This document shows, in pieces, positions 15,838 through 25,869 of a stretch of DNA of 61,117 nt. The notes under the pieces are model-generated. The model was not told where the DNA came from and searched no databases. It saw only the letters and a list, made by a program, of their open reading frames with translations. Position numbers and translations under genes: made by a program. The DNA is from a virus: the IMG/VR virus record IMGVR_UViG_3300042465_003982, positions 1 to 61,117 of that record, one strand, 5' to 3'. Position 1 is the stretch's first letter, and every line of letters starts with the position of its first letter.

Positions 15838-16589
15838 TATTATTTTTTAATCAAAATAAAAATCAAAATCTGACTCCCGCCGAATTGGATTTAAATGCTG
15901 GAGCCGAATATGCAATTGCTATATTAAACCAAACGCATAATACACAAGAAGTTAGAAATAATAGAAATTACTCCTATAGAGTACAAAATCAATTTCCTTC
16001 TTGGCTAATAACTGAATCAGAAGATAATTCTTCATATAACACTATAAATTTGGTACAAGAATTATACAATTGGATTTTTTCAAAAAACGGTCTTGATCTT
16101 TATCCAAATTTTGAAAATCTACAAAATCCATTTTATACAAATGAAGAATCATTAAAAAAAATATATTCGTCATTATTTTCTAATTTTGATTTTTCTGATT
16201 TTAATGATATAAAAATTTTAAGAGAATTTTTAATTTCAAATAAACAAAAATTTATAGAAAAAAAAGGTACAGAAGAATCTTTTAAGATATTCATACAAAC
16301 TTTTTTCAATTCTGCTTTTAATGATTTTAAAATTGAATATGGTTCAAATGGTACATTTTTATTAAATCAATCCAATACAAATACTGAAATATTATCAGAT
16401 GGTAGATATAATCAAGAATTTTCTATAAAATTAGAAGCAAATATTGATGAAAAATATCAAGATGATTTAATATCTCTACTTAAACCAATGGGATTTTATT
16501 TTGATTTAGTTAATAGTGAAAATACTTTATTCTCTGGTACAGTAACAAGTTCGTTGGACATAGAGCCAAAAGAAATCATAATTTCTTGA
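15834..16589 (+). CDS. Baseplate wedge gp7-like (P2 gpI-type motif)
   Basis: 251 aa. The decisive stretch is ILREFLISNKQKFIEKKGTEESF followed by KIFIQTFFNSAF, the helical motif of tail protein I/gp7-type wedge subunits ('f...i..fy..KGT..a...l...lf'). T4 gp7 is far larger, so this is a compact version. It lies between gp6 and gp8, as in T4 and cyanophages. It overlaps gp6 by four bases (ATGA). Confidence 0.6.
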   Translation: MILFFNQNKNQNLTPAELDLNAGAEYAIAILNQTHNTQEVRNNRNYSYRVQNQFPSWLITESEDNSSYNTINLVQELYNWIFSKNGLDLYPNFENLQNPFYTNEESLKKIYSSLFSNFDFSDFNDIKILREFLISNKQKFIEKKGTEESFKIFIQTFFNSAFNDFKIEYGSNGTFLLNQSNTNTEILSDGRYNQEFSIKLEANIDEKYQDDLISLLKPMGFYFDLVNSENTLFSGTVTSSLDIEPKEIIIS

Positions 16590-16604
16590 TCTATACATAA
16601 TTGT

Positions 16605-18476
16605 ATGCCAAATGACTCTTCATCTAGATATTCTTTTGCTATAGAGAAATTTATAAATTCTGCTCTAACCAACGATTTTTACATTGGTCTTGGTGTAGAT
16701 TCAGTCGGATATGAAGCTAAAGATACGAGATTAAATAAAAAAATAGCAAATGTTTCTAGTTTTATTAAAAGGGTAAAATTAAGCGATATAAATTCTGCAT
16801 TTAAAAGAAACGATTGGTACGAAGGAAAAACATTCAAAGTTTTTGATACTACGGACCCAGACATATCAAGCAGTACATGCTATAATACAAATACAAATGA
16901 ATTGTTTTTATGTATCGAAAATTCAAGTCAAAATAAATTTTACAATAGAAATTTTGCATCAAGATCCAAATTTGCTCCTTCAGGATCTAATGGTACTATA
17001 ATTGATACAAATGATGGTTATAAGTGGCTAAAAATTAATTATGATCCATCTCCTCTATCTACAAATTATATTAGAATTTTTGGAATAGAGGGAATGCAAA
17101 ACTTTAAAGGATTTACTGCTGATAATTCTGGACCAACAGCAGCAATAAACGAATTACATGGTGCTTCTGGCCTCACTTATGGCACATGTTGCCTATATGT
17201 TAAAGAAGCTTTTGTAGAACCAATAACAAATAAGACCTATTCTTCTGGAGATATATTAGCAGCTTATAAAGTAGCTAATGCTTGGTCATGTGACCATCTA
17301 GGTCAATTAACAAGTTTACATTCTGTATTTAAACCAAATATAACTGGTTCAGAATATGGTGGATTTTATAATATTTCATCAACCAGCGGATGTACTCCGT
17401 GTGAGGCATCATATACAGATGTAACTCCATTCTTATCATTTGCTTCGGGTGGATCTGCTGGTTATTCATCAACCAACACCTATAGAAAAAATTATGAAAT
17501 TTTAACATCTATTCCATCTGGATGTATATTAAATGCAATAATAAATGATGTTTCGTCTACATCATATTATGTGAGTGCTGAACGACCAGAATTAAATATT
17601 AAAGTTGATGGGACATTAGGCTCATGTAAAGGATATTTAAAAACTGAATATATTGGTGGAAATTATGGATGGAAAGTAACTGGTATTGAACTTGAAAATC
17701 AACTATCAAGTAGTAATATAACTTATGCAGAGGCAGTAAATGTTATCGATTGTACTGGTTCTGCATCTTCTGGTGATTTTTCTAATCTTTTAGCTTCAAT
17801 ACAATTTAATTTATCACCAATTACAAAAACTCAAGAATCATATCTTTCTATAATGGATTTACTTAGAACAGATAAGATTTCTATTTCTGCATCTATTACT
17901 AGTGCAAATCTACAAACACTTATTCCTACAATAGGAGCAACATATTCATTCTCAAGTGCATTCCTAACTTCAAATATTAAAAATTCCTCTGGCTATAAAT
18001 TTGCACCAAAGATCTATAGAGACTTTACGGAATATTTAAAGACCAGTACTACTGCTTCTATTGAAGTAATACAGGGAGATTTGAATAGTATATCATTTGA
18101 TACTGTAGCAACAGATATAGTATCTAGTGATATTTCTACAAATTATCTAGTCAATAGAGATTCGCAGAATAAAAAAATTGGATCTGATGAAACTCAATTT
18201 GAACCAGGCAAACCAGTTTTTAGTTATAATTTTGCTTTTGATAATGTTTCTTCTGGACAAACTAGTGGAACATTTGAAATTAGCAAATATAATGCTTATG
18301 GCTTGACAAGTGGAGGAACATATTTCTTCCAGACACAAGGAGCAACATATGGAGTTATTCGAATAAATGGAGTAACTACATCTCAAATAAATATGTCAGA
18401 TTGTGATGTTTTATTTGCAACAGATAGTGCGTTTAATCAAGACAAGAACACAGTAACTTTAATTTTCAATATCTAA
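16605..18476 (+). CDS. gp8: Baseplate wedge gp8-like
   Basis: 623 aa. The N-terminal third resembles gp8: FIKRVKLSDINSAFKRNDW, then FKVFDTTDPDI, TNELFLCIEN and TNDGYKWLKINY with SPLSTNYI. T4 gp8 is 334 aa, so this has a long C-terminal addition, strand-rich with Cys pairs (SGCTPCEAS, GTCCLYV). gp8 connects inner and outer baseplate. No late octamer precedes it; it is probably read from the gp6 transcript. Confidence 0.65.
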   Translation: MPNDSSSRYSFAIEKFINSALTNDFYIGLGVDSVGYEAKDTRLNKKIANVSSFIKRVKLSDINSAFKRNDWYEGKTFKVFDTTDPDISSSTCYNTNTNELFLCIENSSQNKFYNRNFASRSKFAPSGSNGTIIDTNDGYKWLKINYDPSPLSTNYIRIFGIEGMQNFKGFTADNSGPTAAINELHGASGLTYGTCCLYVKEAFVEPITNKTYSSGDILAAYKVANAWSCDHLGQLTSLHSVFKPNITGSEYGGFYNISSTSGCTPCEASYTDVTPFLSFASGGSAGYSSTNTYRKNYEILTSIPSGCILNAIINDVSSTSYYVSAERPELNIKVDGTLGSCKGYLKTEYIGGNYGWKVTGIELENQLSSSNITYAEAVNVIDCTGSASSGDFSNLLASIQFNLSPITKTQESYLSIMDLLRTDKISISASITSANLQTLIPTIGATYSFSSAFLTSNIKNSSGYKFAPKIYRDFTEYLKTSTTASIEVIQGDLNSISFDTVATDIVSSDISTNYLVNRDSQNKKIGSDETQFEPGKPVFSYNFAFDNVSSGQTSGTFEISKYNAYGLTSGGTYFFQTQGATYGVIRINGVTTSQINMSDCDVLFATDSAFNQDKNTVTLIFNI

Positions 18477-18477
18477 A

Positions 18478-19188
18478 ATGAGCAACAATTATCCTTTCGA
18501 AAACCAATTTCCTTTAACCAATTATCCTTATTCTAGTAGATTCTGGGGTTCGAATGTTGATTTAGATCCAAGAAAGAACTACGCATTTATTGGATTTAAG
18601 CCAAAAACAAGACTTCAGGCTTCAGAATTGAATGAATTGCAAGAAATTTTTGCAATGCAAAATACATTAAATTTAAATCTTATAAGAGAATGGTTTAATG
18701 AATTAAATGGCACTACATGTGATGGACCAGCATGGGAAGGAGCAACCCCACTTTATCCAAAAACTCATCCAGATGGTTTAACCTATGAAAATATGGTAAC
18801 ATATTCTTATACTGGTACAGGAGGAGTTACTTTTACTTTTAATGAAGGATGGTATCTTTCTACTCTAAATTCTGGAATAAAGCAATGGGTTTACTTAAAT
18901 AGTGACTCTATTGTTAGAATAAGTCCTACAAATAATACAGAATATTATGCTGGACTATCTTTAACTACTGATTATATCGATTGCTCGGAAGATACAACAC
19001 TGATGGATAATTCTTCTGGAATAGTTTCAGAATCTATATGCGGTGCTGATAGATATAAGATATCATTCAGTACGGCTCAAATAACTGGTACTACTAGTTA
19101 CAATAATAATCTATTTCAAAAAGTAATTAAATTTGGTTTATCAGGATCTACTTTTTCGGTGCAATATATTAATGGTTTAACAATATGA
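18478..19188 (+). CDS. Baseplate-associated protein with ELNELQ motif
   Basis: 236 aa. The segment YAFIGFKPKTRLQASELNELQEIF is the hallmark of phage baseplate or fibre-anchor proteins that read 'F.pg..lqa.ELne.Q' (for example DUF4815-type). The C-terminal half is beta-rich with several Cys. It starts one base after the gp8 stop region and is probably an outer wedge or fibre-anchor subunit. Which T4 protein it replaces is not clear. Confidence 0.5.
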   Translation: MSNNYPFENQFPLTNYPYSSRFWGSNVDLDPRKNYAFIGFKPKTRLQASELNELQEIFAMQNTLNLNLIREWFNELNGTTCDGPAWEGATPLYPKTHPDGLTYENMVTYSYTGTGGVTFTFNEGWYLSTLNSGIKQWVYLNSDSIVRISPTNNTEYYAGLSLTTDYIDCSEDTTLMDNSSGIVSESICGADRYKISFSTAQITGTTSYNNNLFQKVIKFGLSGSTFSVQYINGLTI

Positions 19189-19198
19189 GGTTTTAATT

Positions 19199-19792
19199 AT
19201 GGCTGAAAACAAGCCTTGCAACTGCGGAAAAAATTCAAGCGGAAAATTACTATTTAATAGAAAACCAGTAGAAAAGATAGAGCTTCCCACAAGGGAAGAA
19301 CCTATGACTATACCAAACCCATTTAATATGATTCAAAGTTATGCTATGTCTCTTATTTCAAAGGGATTTACTAATAAAAAAGTAGAAAAAGAAACAAAAC
19401 AATTACGAGTTTTGAGCTGCTTCGGTAATGGAGGCTCAATTCCTCCATGTGAGCATTTGAGCAAATCTACTACAGAAGGAAAATTTTTTTGCGGTGGTTG
19501 TGGTTGCGGAGATAGAAAACAAACATGGCTCAATGGTTCTGATGATGAATATAGTAAATTAGATTTTCCAAAATTAAATTGCCCTCTTAAAATGCCAGGG
19601 TTTACTAATTATATTCCATGTACTATATCTGAAACAAATAATCCAGATAATAGAAAAAATAAAATAGAAAAATTAAGTATTGAAGATGTTGAAAATGTTG
19701 TTATAACTACTCCAGATGCTCCAGAAGAATTACAAAAAATTTTTGATAAAATAATTGAAGCTGAAGAAAAAAGAAAAATAGAGAAGGAATAA
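19199..19792 (+). CDS. Cys-rich protein, putative metal-binding, in the wedge cluster
   Basis: 197 aa with nine Cys arranged in clusters: CNCG at the N-terminus, SCFGNGGSIPPCEHL, FFCGGCGCGDRKQTW and later NCPLKMPGFTNYIPC. The spacing suggests one or two zinc or iron-sulfur sites. The C-terminal 50 residues are a charged helix. No family name can be given. It lies between the last baseplate gene and gp13 and was probably co-transcribed with them. Confidence 0.5.
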   Translation: MAENKPCNCGKNSSGKLLFNRKPVEKIELPTREEPMTIPNPFNMIQSYAMSLISKGFTNKKVEKETKQLRVLSCFGNGGSIPPCEHLSKSTTEGKFFCGGCGCGDRKQTWLNGSDDEYSKLDFPKLNCPLKMPGFTNYIPCTISETNNPDNRKNKIEKLSIEDVENVVITTPDAPEELQKIFDKIIEAEEKRKIEKE

Positions 19793-19797
19793 ATGTG

Positions 19798-19805
19798 CAT
19801 AAATA
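19798..19805 (+). promoter_or_regulatory. Late promoter octamer CATAAATA
   Basis: It ends six bases before the gp13 ATG at 19812, in a 19-base gap; it marks the likely start of the neck-terminase-sheath-portal transcript. Confidence 0.55.
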
Positions 19806-19811
19806 AATGTA

Positions 19812-20615
19812 ATGGCACAACCAAATTCCAAACAAACTCTAATTGATTACGCATTTAGAACTCTGGGAGCACCAGTAGTAGAAATAAATGTAGATCATCA
19901 GCAGGCATTAGATAGATTAGACGACGCTCTTCAATTTTTTTCAGAAAGACACTATGATGGTGTAGAGAGAGCATATTTTTCTTATAATCTTACAGAAGAA
20001 GATATAGCAAATAAGTATCTTAATACAAATAATTTGGGTCCTATCGTAGGATCATCTGCCGGATCTCCTACTGGATATGATATTCTTTCCGTATTGAGAA
20101 TATTTCCATTTGGCTCTCTTAATGCTAATGAATTGTTTGATATTAGATATCAATTAGCACTAAACGATGTTTATGGGATTAATACTAATTTAGGATTCAT
20201 AAATTCTACTCCAATAGCAAATTTTGATTTAACTAAAAGATATATTAGACTTATTGAAATGATGTTCGATCCAGAAAGAACAATAAGATTCAATAAAGTA
20301 ACAAATAAAATATACATCGAAACTGACTGGACTGTTTTAAAGGCAGGAACTTATTTAGCTATAGAGGCATATGTAAATTTAGATCCAGATAAGTATCCAG
20401 AAATTTACAATGACAGAATGTTAAAAAAATATTTTACTGCTCTTATTAAAAGACAATGGGGAGCAAATTTGTCCAAATTTGATGGTGTTGCCCTTCCAGG
20501 TGGAGTACAGCTTCGTGGAGGAACAATATTTGGAGAAGCTGAAAGAGAAATAGCTATTTTAGAAGAACAAATTATTTCTTCTTACGAACTTCCTCCTGAT
20601 ATGATGACAGGATAA
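19812..20615 (+). CDS. gp13: Neck protein gp13
   Basis: 267 aa (T4 gp13 309 aa). Recognised from KQTLIDYAFRTLGAPVVEIN and the following QALDRLDDALQFFSERHYDG, plus KRQWGANLSKFDGVALPGG near the C-terminus. With gp14 it forms the neck that seals filled heads and receives the tail. Its stop is followed by the next ATG after two bases. Confidence 0.9.
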   Translation: MAQPNSKQTLIDYAFRTLGAPVVEINVDHQQALDRLDDALQFFSERHYDGVERAYFSYNLTEEDIANKYLNTNNLGPIVGSSAGSPTGYDILSVLRIFPFGSLNANELFDIRYQLALNDVYGINTNLGFINSTPIANFDLTKRYIRLIEMMFDPERTIRFNKVTNKIYIETDWTVLKAGTYLAIEAYVNLDPDKYPEIYNDRMLKKYFTALIKRQWGANLSKFDGVALPGGVQLRGGTIFGEAEREIAILEEQIISSYELPPDMMTG

Positions 20616-20617
20616 AT

Positions 20618-21556
20618 ATGGCCCTTAATCCCTATTTTAGATTTCAAGGAACAGAGCAAAATGTTGTCGAAGACAACATCATAGAAATTATTCGAATGAT
20701 GGGTAAAAATCTATGGTATATTCCTAGAGAAAATGTAAATCTAGATAGACTTTTTGGGGAAGATCCATTAAATAAATTTACTAAAACTTATCAAATTGAA
20801 ATGTATGTTGCTTCAACATCTGGATTTGGTGGTGGAGATACTATAGGAAAATTTGGCCTTGAAGTAAAAGATACTTTAAATTTAATTGTTAGTAAAAAAA
20901 GATTTATAAAAGAAATTACAGAAAAATCTTCTAATATAATAAGACCAAGAGAAGGTGATATTTTATATTTTCCGTTGTCAAAAACGATGTTTGAGATTAC
21001 TTTTGTCGAACACGAACTTCCTTTTTATCAATTAGATAAAAATTATGTGTTTACTTTAACATGTGAAACCTTTGCATATTCTATGGAAAATTTCAATACA
21101 GGTACAGAAGCTGTGGATGCTATTAACGACTTCAAGCAAAAAATTTATATATTTAAAACCACAACATCAGATTCTGGTCTTACTGCTTCTTATAATAAGA
21201 TAATTCGTGGAGATAAATTTGAATTGCCGGGTGTTATATCGGGTTCAGCTGCATATTTTAGAATCTTAGATTTTGATATTTCTGGTTCTACGATGACATC
21301 TGAAATGCAATCTTTGGATGGAACTACATTCTCGCTTCCAACAACAGTAACAAGTACAACAAGTGGAATAACATTTAGAATACATGCTTTAGATACTTCA
21401 AATAGTTATGGTCCAGTAAATATAGTTCTTGACGATATTGAAGGGGAAACACCACCTCTAGATTATCAAAGAGGATTTACTGGTTCTGGTAGTAAATATA
21501 CTGAACCTATAATTAATTTTAGCGAAAAAGACCCATTCTCAGAAGGTAACTACTAA
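20618..21556 (+). CDS. gp14: Neck protein gp14
   Basis: 312 aa (T4 gp14 256 aa). Identified by NPYFRFQGTEQNVVEDNIIE, IPRENVNLDRLFGEDPLNKF and the segment PREGDILYFPLSKTMFEI. Partner of gp13 in the neck. Its stop overlaps the next start (TAATG), tying its translation to gp15. The region around 170-260 is an extra Ser/Thr-rich part. Confidence 0.9.
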   Translation: MALNPYFRFQGTEQNVVEDNIIEIIRMMGKNLWYIPRENVNLDRLFGEDPLNKFTKTYQIEMYVASTSGFGGGDTIGKFGLEVKDTLNLIVSKKRFIKEITEKSSNIIRPREGDILYFPLSKTMFEITFVEHELPFYQLDKNYVFTLTCETFAYSMENFNTGTEAVDAINDFKQKIYIFKTTTSDSGLTASYNKIIRGDKFELPGVISGSAAYFRILDFDISGSTMTSEMQSLDGTTFSLPTTVTSTTSGITFRIHALDTSNSYGPVNIVLDDIEGETPPLDYQRGFTGSGSKYTEPIINFSEKDPFSEGNY

Positions 21557-22641
21557 TGTTTAGTACATTTAATAACCAATCAATTAGAAAATTAGTTGTT
21601 GCTTTTGGTTCATTATTTGATGAAATTTATATTATAAGAAAAAATGAAACAACAGATGTAGAGGAAAAAATAAAAGTGCCTATTACTTTTTCCTCAAAAG
21701 AAAAATTTTTACGAAGATTAGAACAAAATTCGTCTATTAGTGATAATATCAAAACTCAAATAAATCTTCCTTATATGAGTTTTGATATTTCTGCTATGGA
21801 ATATGATAATTCTAGAAAAAGAAATAAACTTAGAGTTTCAAGCACTGTGGTTGAAGGAGAGAGTTTAGATGATTCTATAACATATAAAACTTTTTCTGAA
21901 ACCCCAATTGTATTAAATATGAATTTATATTTTTATGTTAGAAATCTGGATGAAGGTTATCAAATAATTGAACAAATAGTTTCATATTTTAATCCAGAAT
22001 TTAACATGAGGTTAAATTTTAATGAAATCTTTAAAAATATTAATGTTTCTGTTTCTTTAAAAGAAATAAGATTAAGTGATGATCACGAAGGAGCATTTAA
22101 TTCTAAAAGAACAATAGTAGGATCTATATCATTCATAGTTTTTAGTTATCTTTTTGGAGAAATAAAATCTGGTTCTTCTTCACAATCATTTGTTTTTACA
22201 GAAGATTCAAATCCAGATCCTGTTGAGTATGCAGCACTGTTAAATGCACAATCAACAAATATTATTATGAATCCCAATTATTTGAATCAAACTTATTATC
22301 TCTCCGATAATGCTACAAATTTTATTTCTAATTTTACTTGGACAGAAAATAATGTCACTGATTCTAGAACAACAATACAATTATTTGATTCGATAAATAA
22401 TAGTATTGTTTCTCAAATTAGAAAAAATGCAAATAGTTTATCTTTATCTCAAAGTGATGTAAATGTAATACTAAGAGAACTAACTTATTATATTGGAGCA
22501 AATCCTTTAGATACAATTCCATGTATTGATGAATTTTTACTTATAGATTATCAAAAACCAAAATATTATTTTAAAATTATTAATGGCGAAGTAAGTACAA
22601 CATTTAAAGCAAATATATCCACAATAAAAGTGTGCCAATAA
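21556..22641 (+). CDS. gp15: Tail completion/sheath stabiliser gp15
   Basis: 361 aa (T4 gp15 272 aa). Recognised by IRKLVVAFGSLFDEIYIIR, VPITFSSKEKFLRRLEQ and LPYMSFDISAMEYDNSRKRN, and by its place between gp14 and gp16. gp15 forms the hexameric terminator at the head-proximal end of the tail. The C-terminal third is Asn/Ser-rich and more variable. Confidence 0.85.
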   Translation: MFSTFNNQSIRKLVVAFGSLFDEIYIIRKNETTDVEEKIKVPITFSSKEKFLRRLEQNSSISDNIKTQINLPYMSFDISAMEYDNSRKRNKLRVSSTVVEGESLDDSITYKTFSETPIVLNMNLYFYVRNLDEGYQIIEQIVSYFNPEFNMRLNFNEIFKNINVSVSLKEIRLSDDHEGAFNSKRTIVGSISFIVFSYLFGEIKSGSSSQSFVFTEDSNPDPVEYAALLNAQSTNIIMNPNYLNQTYYLSDNATNFISNFTWTENNVTDSRTTIQLFDSINNSIVSQIRKNANSLSLSQSDVNVILRELTYYIGANPLDTIPCIDEFLLIDYQKPKYYFKIINGEVSTTFKANISTIKVCQ

Positions 22642-22643
22642 TT

Positions 22644-23060
22644 ATGAATTATTTGAACGATTTTTTTAATATAGAACCGACAGAAAACGCTAATAAAGAA
22701 ATACAACAATCTCCAGAAAAGGATTTTGAATATGCCAAGCGTAATATGTACGATATCATTGAGAAGTCAAAACTTGCTCTTGAAGGTATAATGAAAGTTG
22801 CGACTGAAGGTGATTCTCCAAGAGCATATGAAGTGGTAACTCAAATGCTGAAGACTATGTCTGAGATTAACAAAGATCTAATAGATCTTGAAAAGATCAA
22901 AAACGAAACAAATAAGACTACTATTAAAACAACAAATAATAATTCATTCTTCATAGGTTCCACTAGTGATCTACAGGACTTAATCAATCCTGAAAGAAGT
23001 AAGAATAAAGCTATAGAAATGATTGATGCGAAGGTGGTAGAGGATGTCAAGGAAATTTAA
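22644..23060 (+). CDS. gp16: Terminase small subunit gp16
   Basis: 138 aa from the ATG at 22644, two bases after the gp15 stop; an in-frame GTG at 22632 would overlap gp15 and is less likely. The helical segment NMYDIIEKSKLALEGIMKVA followed by SPRAYEVVTQMLKTM is typical of T4-type small terminases, which regulate the gp17 motor and select DNA for packaging. It overlaps gp17 by 17 bases. Confidence 0.85.
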   Translation: MNYLNDFFNIEPTENANKEIQQSPEKDFEYAKRNMYDIIEKSKLALEGIMKVATEGDSPRAYEVVTQMLKTMSEINKDLIDLEKIKNETNKTTIKTTNNNSFFIGSTSDLQDLINPERSKNKAIEMIDAKVVEDVKEI

Positions 23061-24687
23061 GGGTTACTTAGGTAATCCAAATTTAAAAGAAGCTGGAGTA
23101 AAGATTGACTTCACCGAAGAACAGATTCGGGAATATGTTCGTTGCTCCCAAGATCCAATTTACTTTATTAAGAAATATGTCAAGGTAGTATCTCTTGATA
23201 AAGGTCTTGTTCCTTTTGATTTGTATGATTACCAAGAGGACATGATCAATAAAATGCACAATAACCGTTATCTTATTGCTAAACTGCCGCGTCAGTCTGG
23301 TAAGAGCACAACGATTGTTGCATTCATTCTTCACTATATTCTTTTCAATCAGAGCATGAGCGTTGGTATTCTAGCCAACAAGATGAATACGGCTAGAGAA
23401 ATTCTTGGCCGTCTTCGTCTGGCCTATGAGTATCTTCCCAAGTGGCTCCAGCAAGGTATCATCGAATGGAATAAAACATCCATTCAGCTTGAGAATGGCT
23501 CAAAAGTCATGGCATCCGCCACATCCTCATCGGCAGTTCGTGGTGGATCATTCAACCTCATCTTCTTGGACGAATTTGCCCATGTCTCTCAAAACATAGC
23601 AGAAGAGTTCTTCAGTTCAGTTTACCCTACAATTACCTCCGGTCAAACCACGAAGGTATTCATGGTATCAACCCCAAACGGACTGAATATGTTCTATTCC
23701 TTCTGGAAGGGGGCTACAAGGAAGCAGGGAGAGGAGGGCAAGAACGAGTACATACCCATAGAGGTGTCTTGGAGACAGGTTCCTAAGTACGCTGGTGGGC
23801 CTCTGCGCGACGAGCAATGGAAGCAGCAGATGATTGCCCAGACCAGCGAACAGCAGTTTGAGCAGGAGTTCGAATGTTCGTTCCTTGGTTCGTCAAATAC
23901 TTTAATCAGTGCCAGCAAGCTAAATTTGCTTCAGTTTGATAAACCACTAGCAAAGGAGCCAGGGGGCCTTTATATCTACGACGAGCCAGTTGAAGGCAAT
24001 GCCTACTTCATCATGGTCGATGTCGCCAGAGGCCAGGGAAGAGACTATACGGCTATGGTGGTGGTCGATTCTACCGAAAAGCCCCATAAGGTCGTGGCAA
24101 GGTATAGAAATAATCTTATATCTCCCTTTGATGTTCCGCCGGAACTCTACAATTTGGCAATAAAATATAATAATGCACACTTACTGATTGAAGTCAACGA
24201 CATTGGCGGTCAGATTGCCGATGCCATGCACGAAGATTACGAGTATGAAAATATCATTCAGACTCAGATGATGGGTCGTGCAGGACAAAAAGTAACCTTG
24301 GGATTCGGTCGCGGAACAAAACAAAGAGGCGTAAGGACCAGCTCTGCGGTCAAAAAACTGGGTTGTGCAGTTTTAAAAAATTTAATTGAGCAAGACAGGC
24401 TCTTGGTCAGAGATTTTGATATTATTCAAGAATTGATGACTTTTGTTTCAAAACATCAGACACATTGTGCAGATGATGGATATACAGACGATTTGGTTAT
24501 GTGCTTGGTTCTTTTCGGATGGCTGACCCGTCAAGGCTATTTTGAAGAGATTATAGAGATACAAAAGAAAAAAATAATAAATACCACAGAGAAAGAAGAG
24601 GAAGAAAATACTACTTTTTTTGTTGGACCGGACAAATTTGATAATATTTTCAAAGCGGGTAAAGACATTTGGTTTACACAGGAATAA
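23044..24687 (+). CDS. gp17: Terminase large subunit gp17
   Basis: 547 aa. The ATPase domain has Walker A KLPRQSGKST and Walker B LIFLDEFAHV; the coupling motif is in MVSTPNG. The nuclease domain has MVDVARGQGRDY (first Asp) and GYTDDLVM near the end. It pumps DNA into proheads and cuts concatemers at headful lengths. Base composition changes inside the gene: about 60% GC around 23761-23820 but about 25% around 24541-24600. Confidence 0.95.
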   Translation: MSRKFKGYLGNPNLKEAGVKIDFTEEQIREYVRCSQDPIYFIKKYVKVVSLDKGLVPFDLYDYQEDMINKMHNNRYLIAKLPRQSGKSTTIVAFILHYILFNQSMSVGILANKMNTAREILGRLRLAYEYLPKWLQQGIIEWNKTSIQLENGSKVMASATSSSAVRGGSFNLIFLDEFAHVSQNIAEEFFSSVYPTITSGQTTKVFMVSTPNGLNMFYSFWKGATRKQGEEGKNEYIPIEVSWRQVPKYAGGPLRDEQWKQQMIAQTSEQQFEQEFECSFLGSSNTLISASKLNLLQFDKPLAKEPGGLYIYDEPVEGNAYFIMVDVARGQGRDYTAMVVVDSTEKPHKVVARYRNNLISPFDVPPELYNLAIKYNNAHLLIEVNDIGGQIADAMHEDYEYENIIQTQMMGRAGQKVTLGFGRGTKQRGVRTSSAVKKLGCAVLKNLIEQDRLLVRDFDIIQELMTFVSKHQTHCADDGYTDDLVMCLVLFGWLTRQGYFEEIIEIQKKKIINTTEKEEEENTTFFVGPDKFDNIFKAGKDIWFTQE

Positions 24688-24690
24688 TAT

Positions 24691-25869
24691 ATGCCACAAA
24701 TTAATATAACAGAAAATTCAGCAAATTTAATTAATACAATAGCATCTCAAGCATCTTCGCATATTTCTGTATTTTTTTGTGGAGAAACATTTTATAATAA
24801 ACTAGTACAAAATGAAAACCCAGTACCAGTTTTTAAACAATATAATACTCCACAAGAATTAATATCAGAATTTGATATTTCCGTTCTTGCTGGAACTTCT
24901 AGCGGACTTGCTAATTCAACATTAGAAAAGGGATTTAGTGGTGGTACTACTCTAGACAGAGAATTACATTCAGCTTTAAATTATCTTGAATATGGAGGAA
25001 TTTTAATTGCTGCAACTGGAGCAACACAACTCGGATCTGTAAATATACAATTTGACTCTGCTTTTTATGAAAGAAGAGAAAAATTTCTTGATGTTATAGC
25101 CTTTGTTAATATTTTTGAAGATGTTATTGGTATTGTAGGCTCTTCTTTTGAATATAGAAATGGTAGTGATGGTGATTATCCAACTACTTATTCTGGTGGT
25201 GGATTTGGTATTTTACAGCTTACTGGTATTGCTGGAAGTACTTTTGACAATCAGATATTTTCTGTTCTAGGAAGAAAAGAAAGAAATAGATTGTACGGTG
25301 GAGAAACAGCTAATATTAGAATACTAATGACATCAGATGCTGCCGGATGCATTGCTAGAACAGATTCAGAATATTATCCGTGGTATGCTCCAGCTGGAAC
25401 AGTTCGTGGTCAAATTAATAGTTTTACTAAATTAATTCCAGCACTCGATGATAATGATATAACCACTCTACAAACCCAATCAGTCAATGCTTTTAACAAT
25501 ATTGTTGGTTTAGATGGTGCTTATCTTTTAGGTGATAAAACATGCGAAACTACATCTTCATCAAATAAAACTCAACTTGGAATTACAAGATTAGTAAATT
25601 ATATTGGTAGGGCATTTAAACCTATAATTTCTAATGCTCTATTTGAGCTTAATGATGCGGAAACAAGATCTAAAATAGTAACATCTTCTACAGCAGTCAT
25701 GGAATTTATTAAATCTGGAAGAGGAGTTTCTTCATATTCAATAATATGTGATGAAACAAATAATACATTAGTAGTACAAGAAGCAAGACAAATAGTGGTG
25801 GATTTATCGTTTAAACCAGTATTCTCTGTAAATGAAGTTTCGTTTAGATTTGTTATTAATCAATCTTAA
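24691..25869 (+). CDS. gp18: Tail sheath protein gp18, short form
   Basis: 392 aa, much shorter than T4 gp18 (659 aa) and close to the size of minimal sheath proteins of pyocin-like particles. Conserved features: SEYYPWYAPAGTVRGQI in the middle, ALFELNDAETRSKI, and the C-terminal SYSIICDETNN...VVDLSFKPVFSVNEVSFRF that forms the strand exchange between subunits. It contracts to drive the tube through the host envelope. A sheath-like paralogue follows directly (TAATG overlap). Confidence 0.85.
   Translation: MPQINITENSANLINTIASQASSHISVFFCGETFYNKLVQNENPVPVFKQYNTPQELISEFDISVLAGTSSGLANSTLEKGFSGGTTLDRELHSALNYLEYGGILIAATGATQLGSVNIQFDSAFYERREKFLDVIAFVNIFEDVIGIVGSSFEYRNGSDGDYPTTYSGGGFGILQLTGIAGSTFDNQIFSVLGRKERNRLYGGETANIRILMTSDAAGCIARTDSEYYPWYAPAGTVRGQINSFTKLIPALDDNDITTLQTQSVNAFNNIVGLDGAYLLGDKTCETTSSSNKTQLGITRLVNYIGRAFKPIISNALFELNDAETRSKIVTSSTAVMEFIKSGRGVSSYSIICDETNNTLVVQEARQIVVDLSFKPVFSVNEVSFRFVINQS

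Noticed and set aside
20611-20620. TAAATA string at the gp13/gp14 junction as a late promoter
   Set aside because: It overlaps the stop and start codons themselves, so a start site would fall inside gp14.
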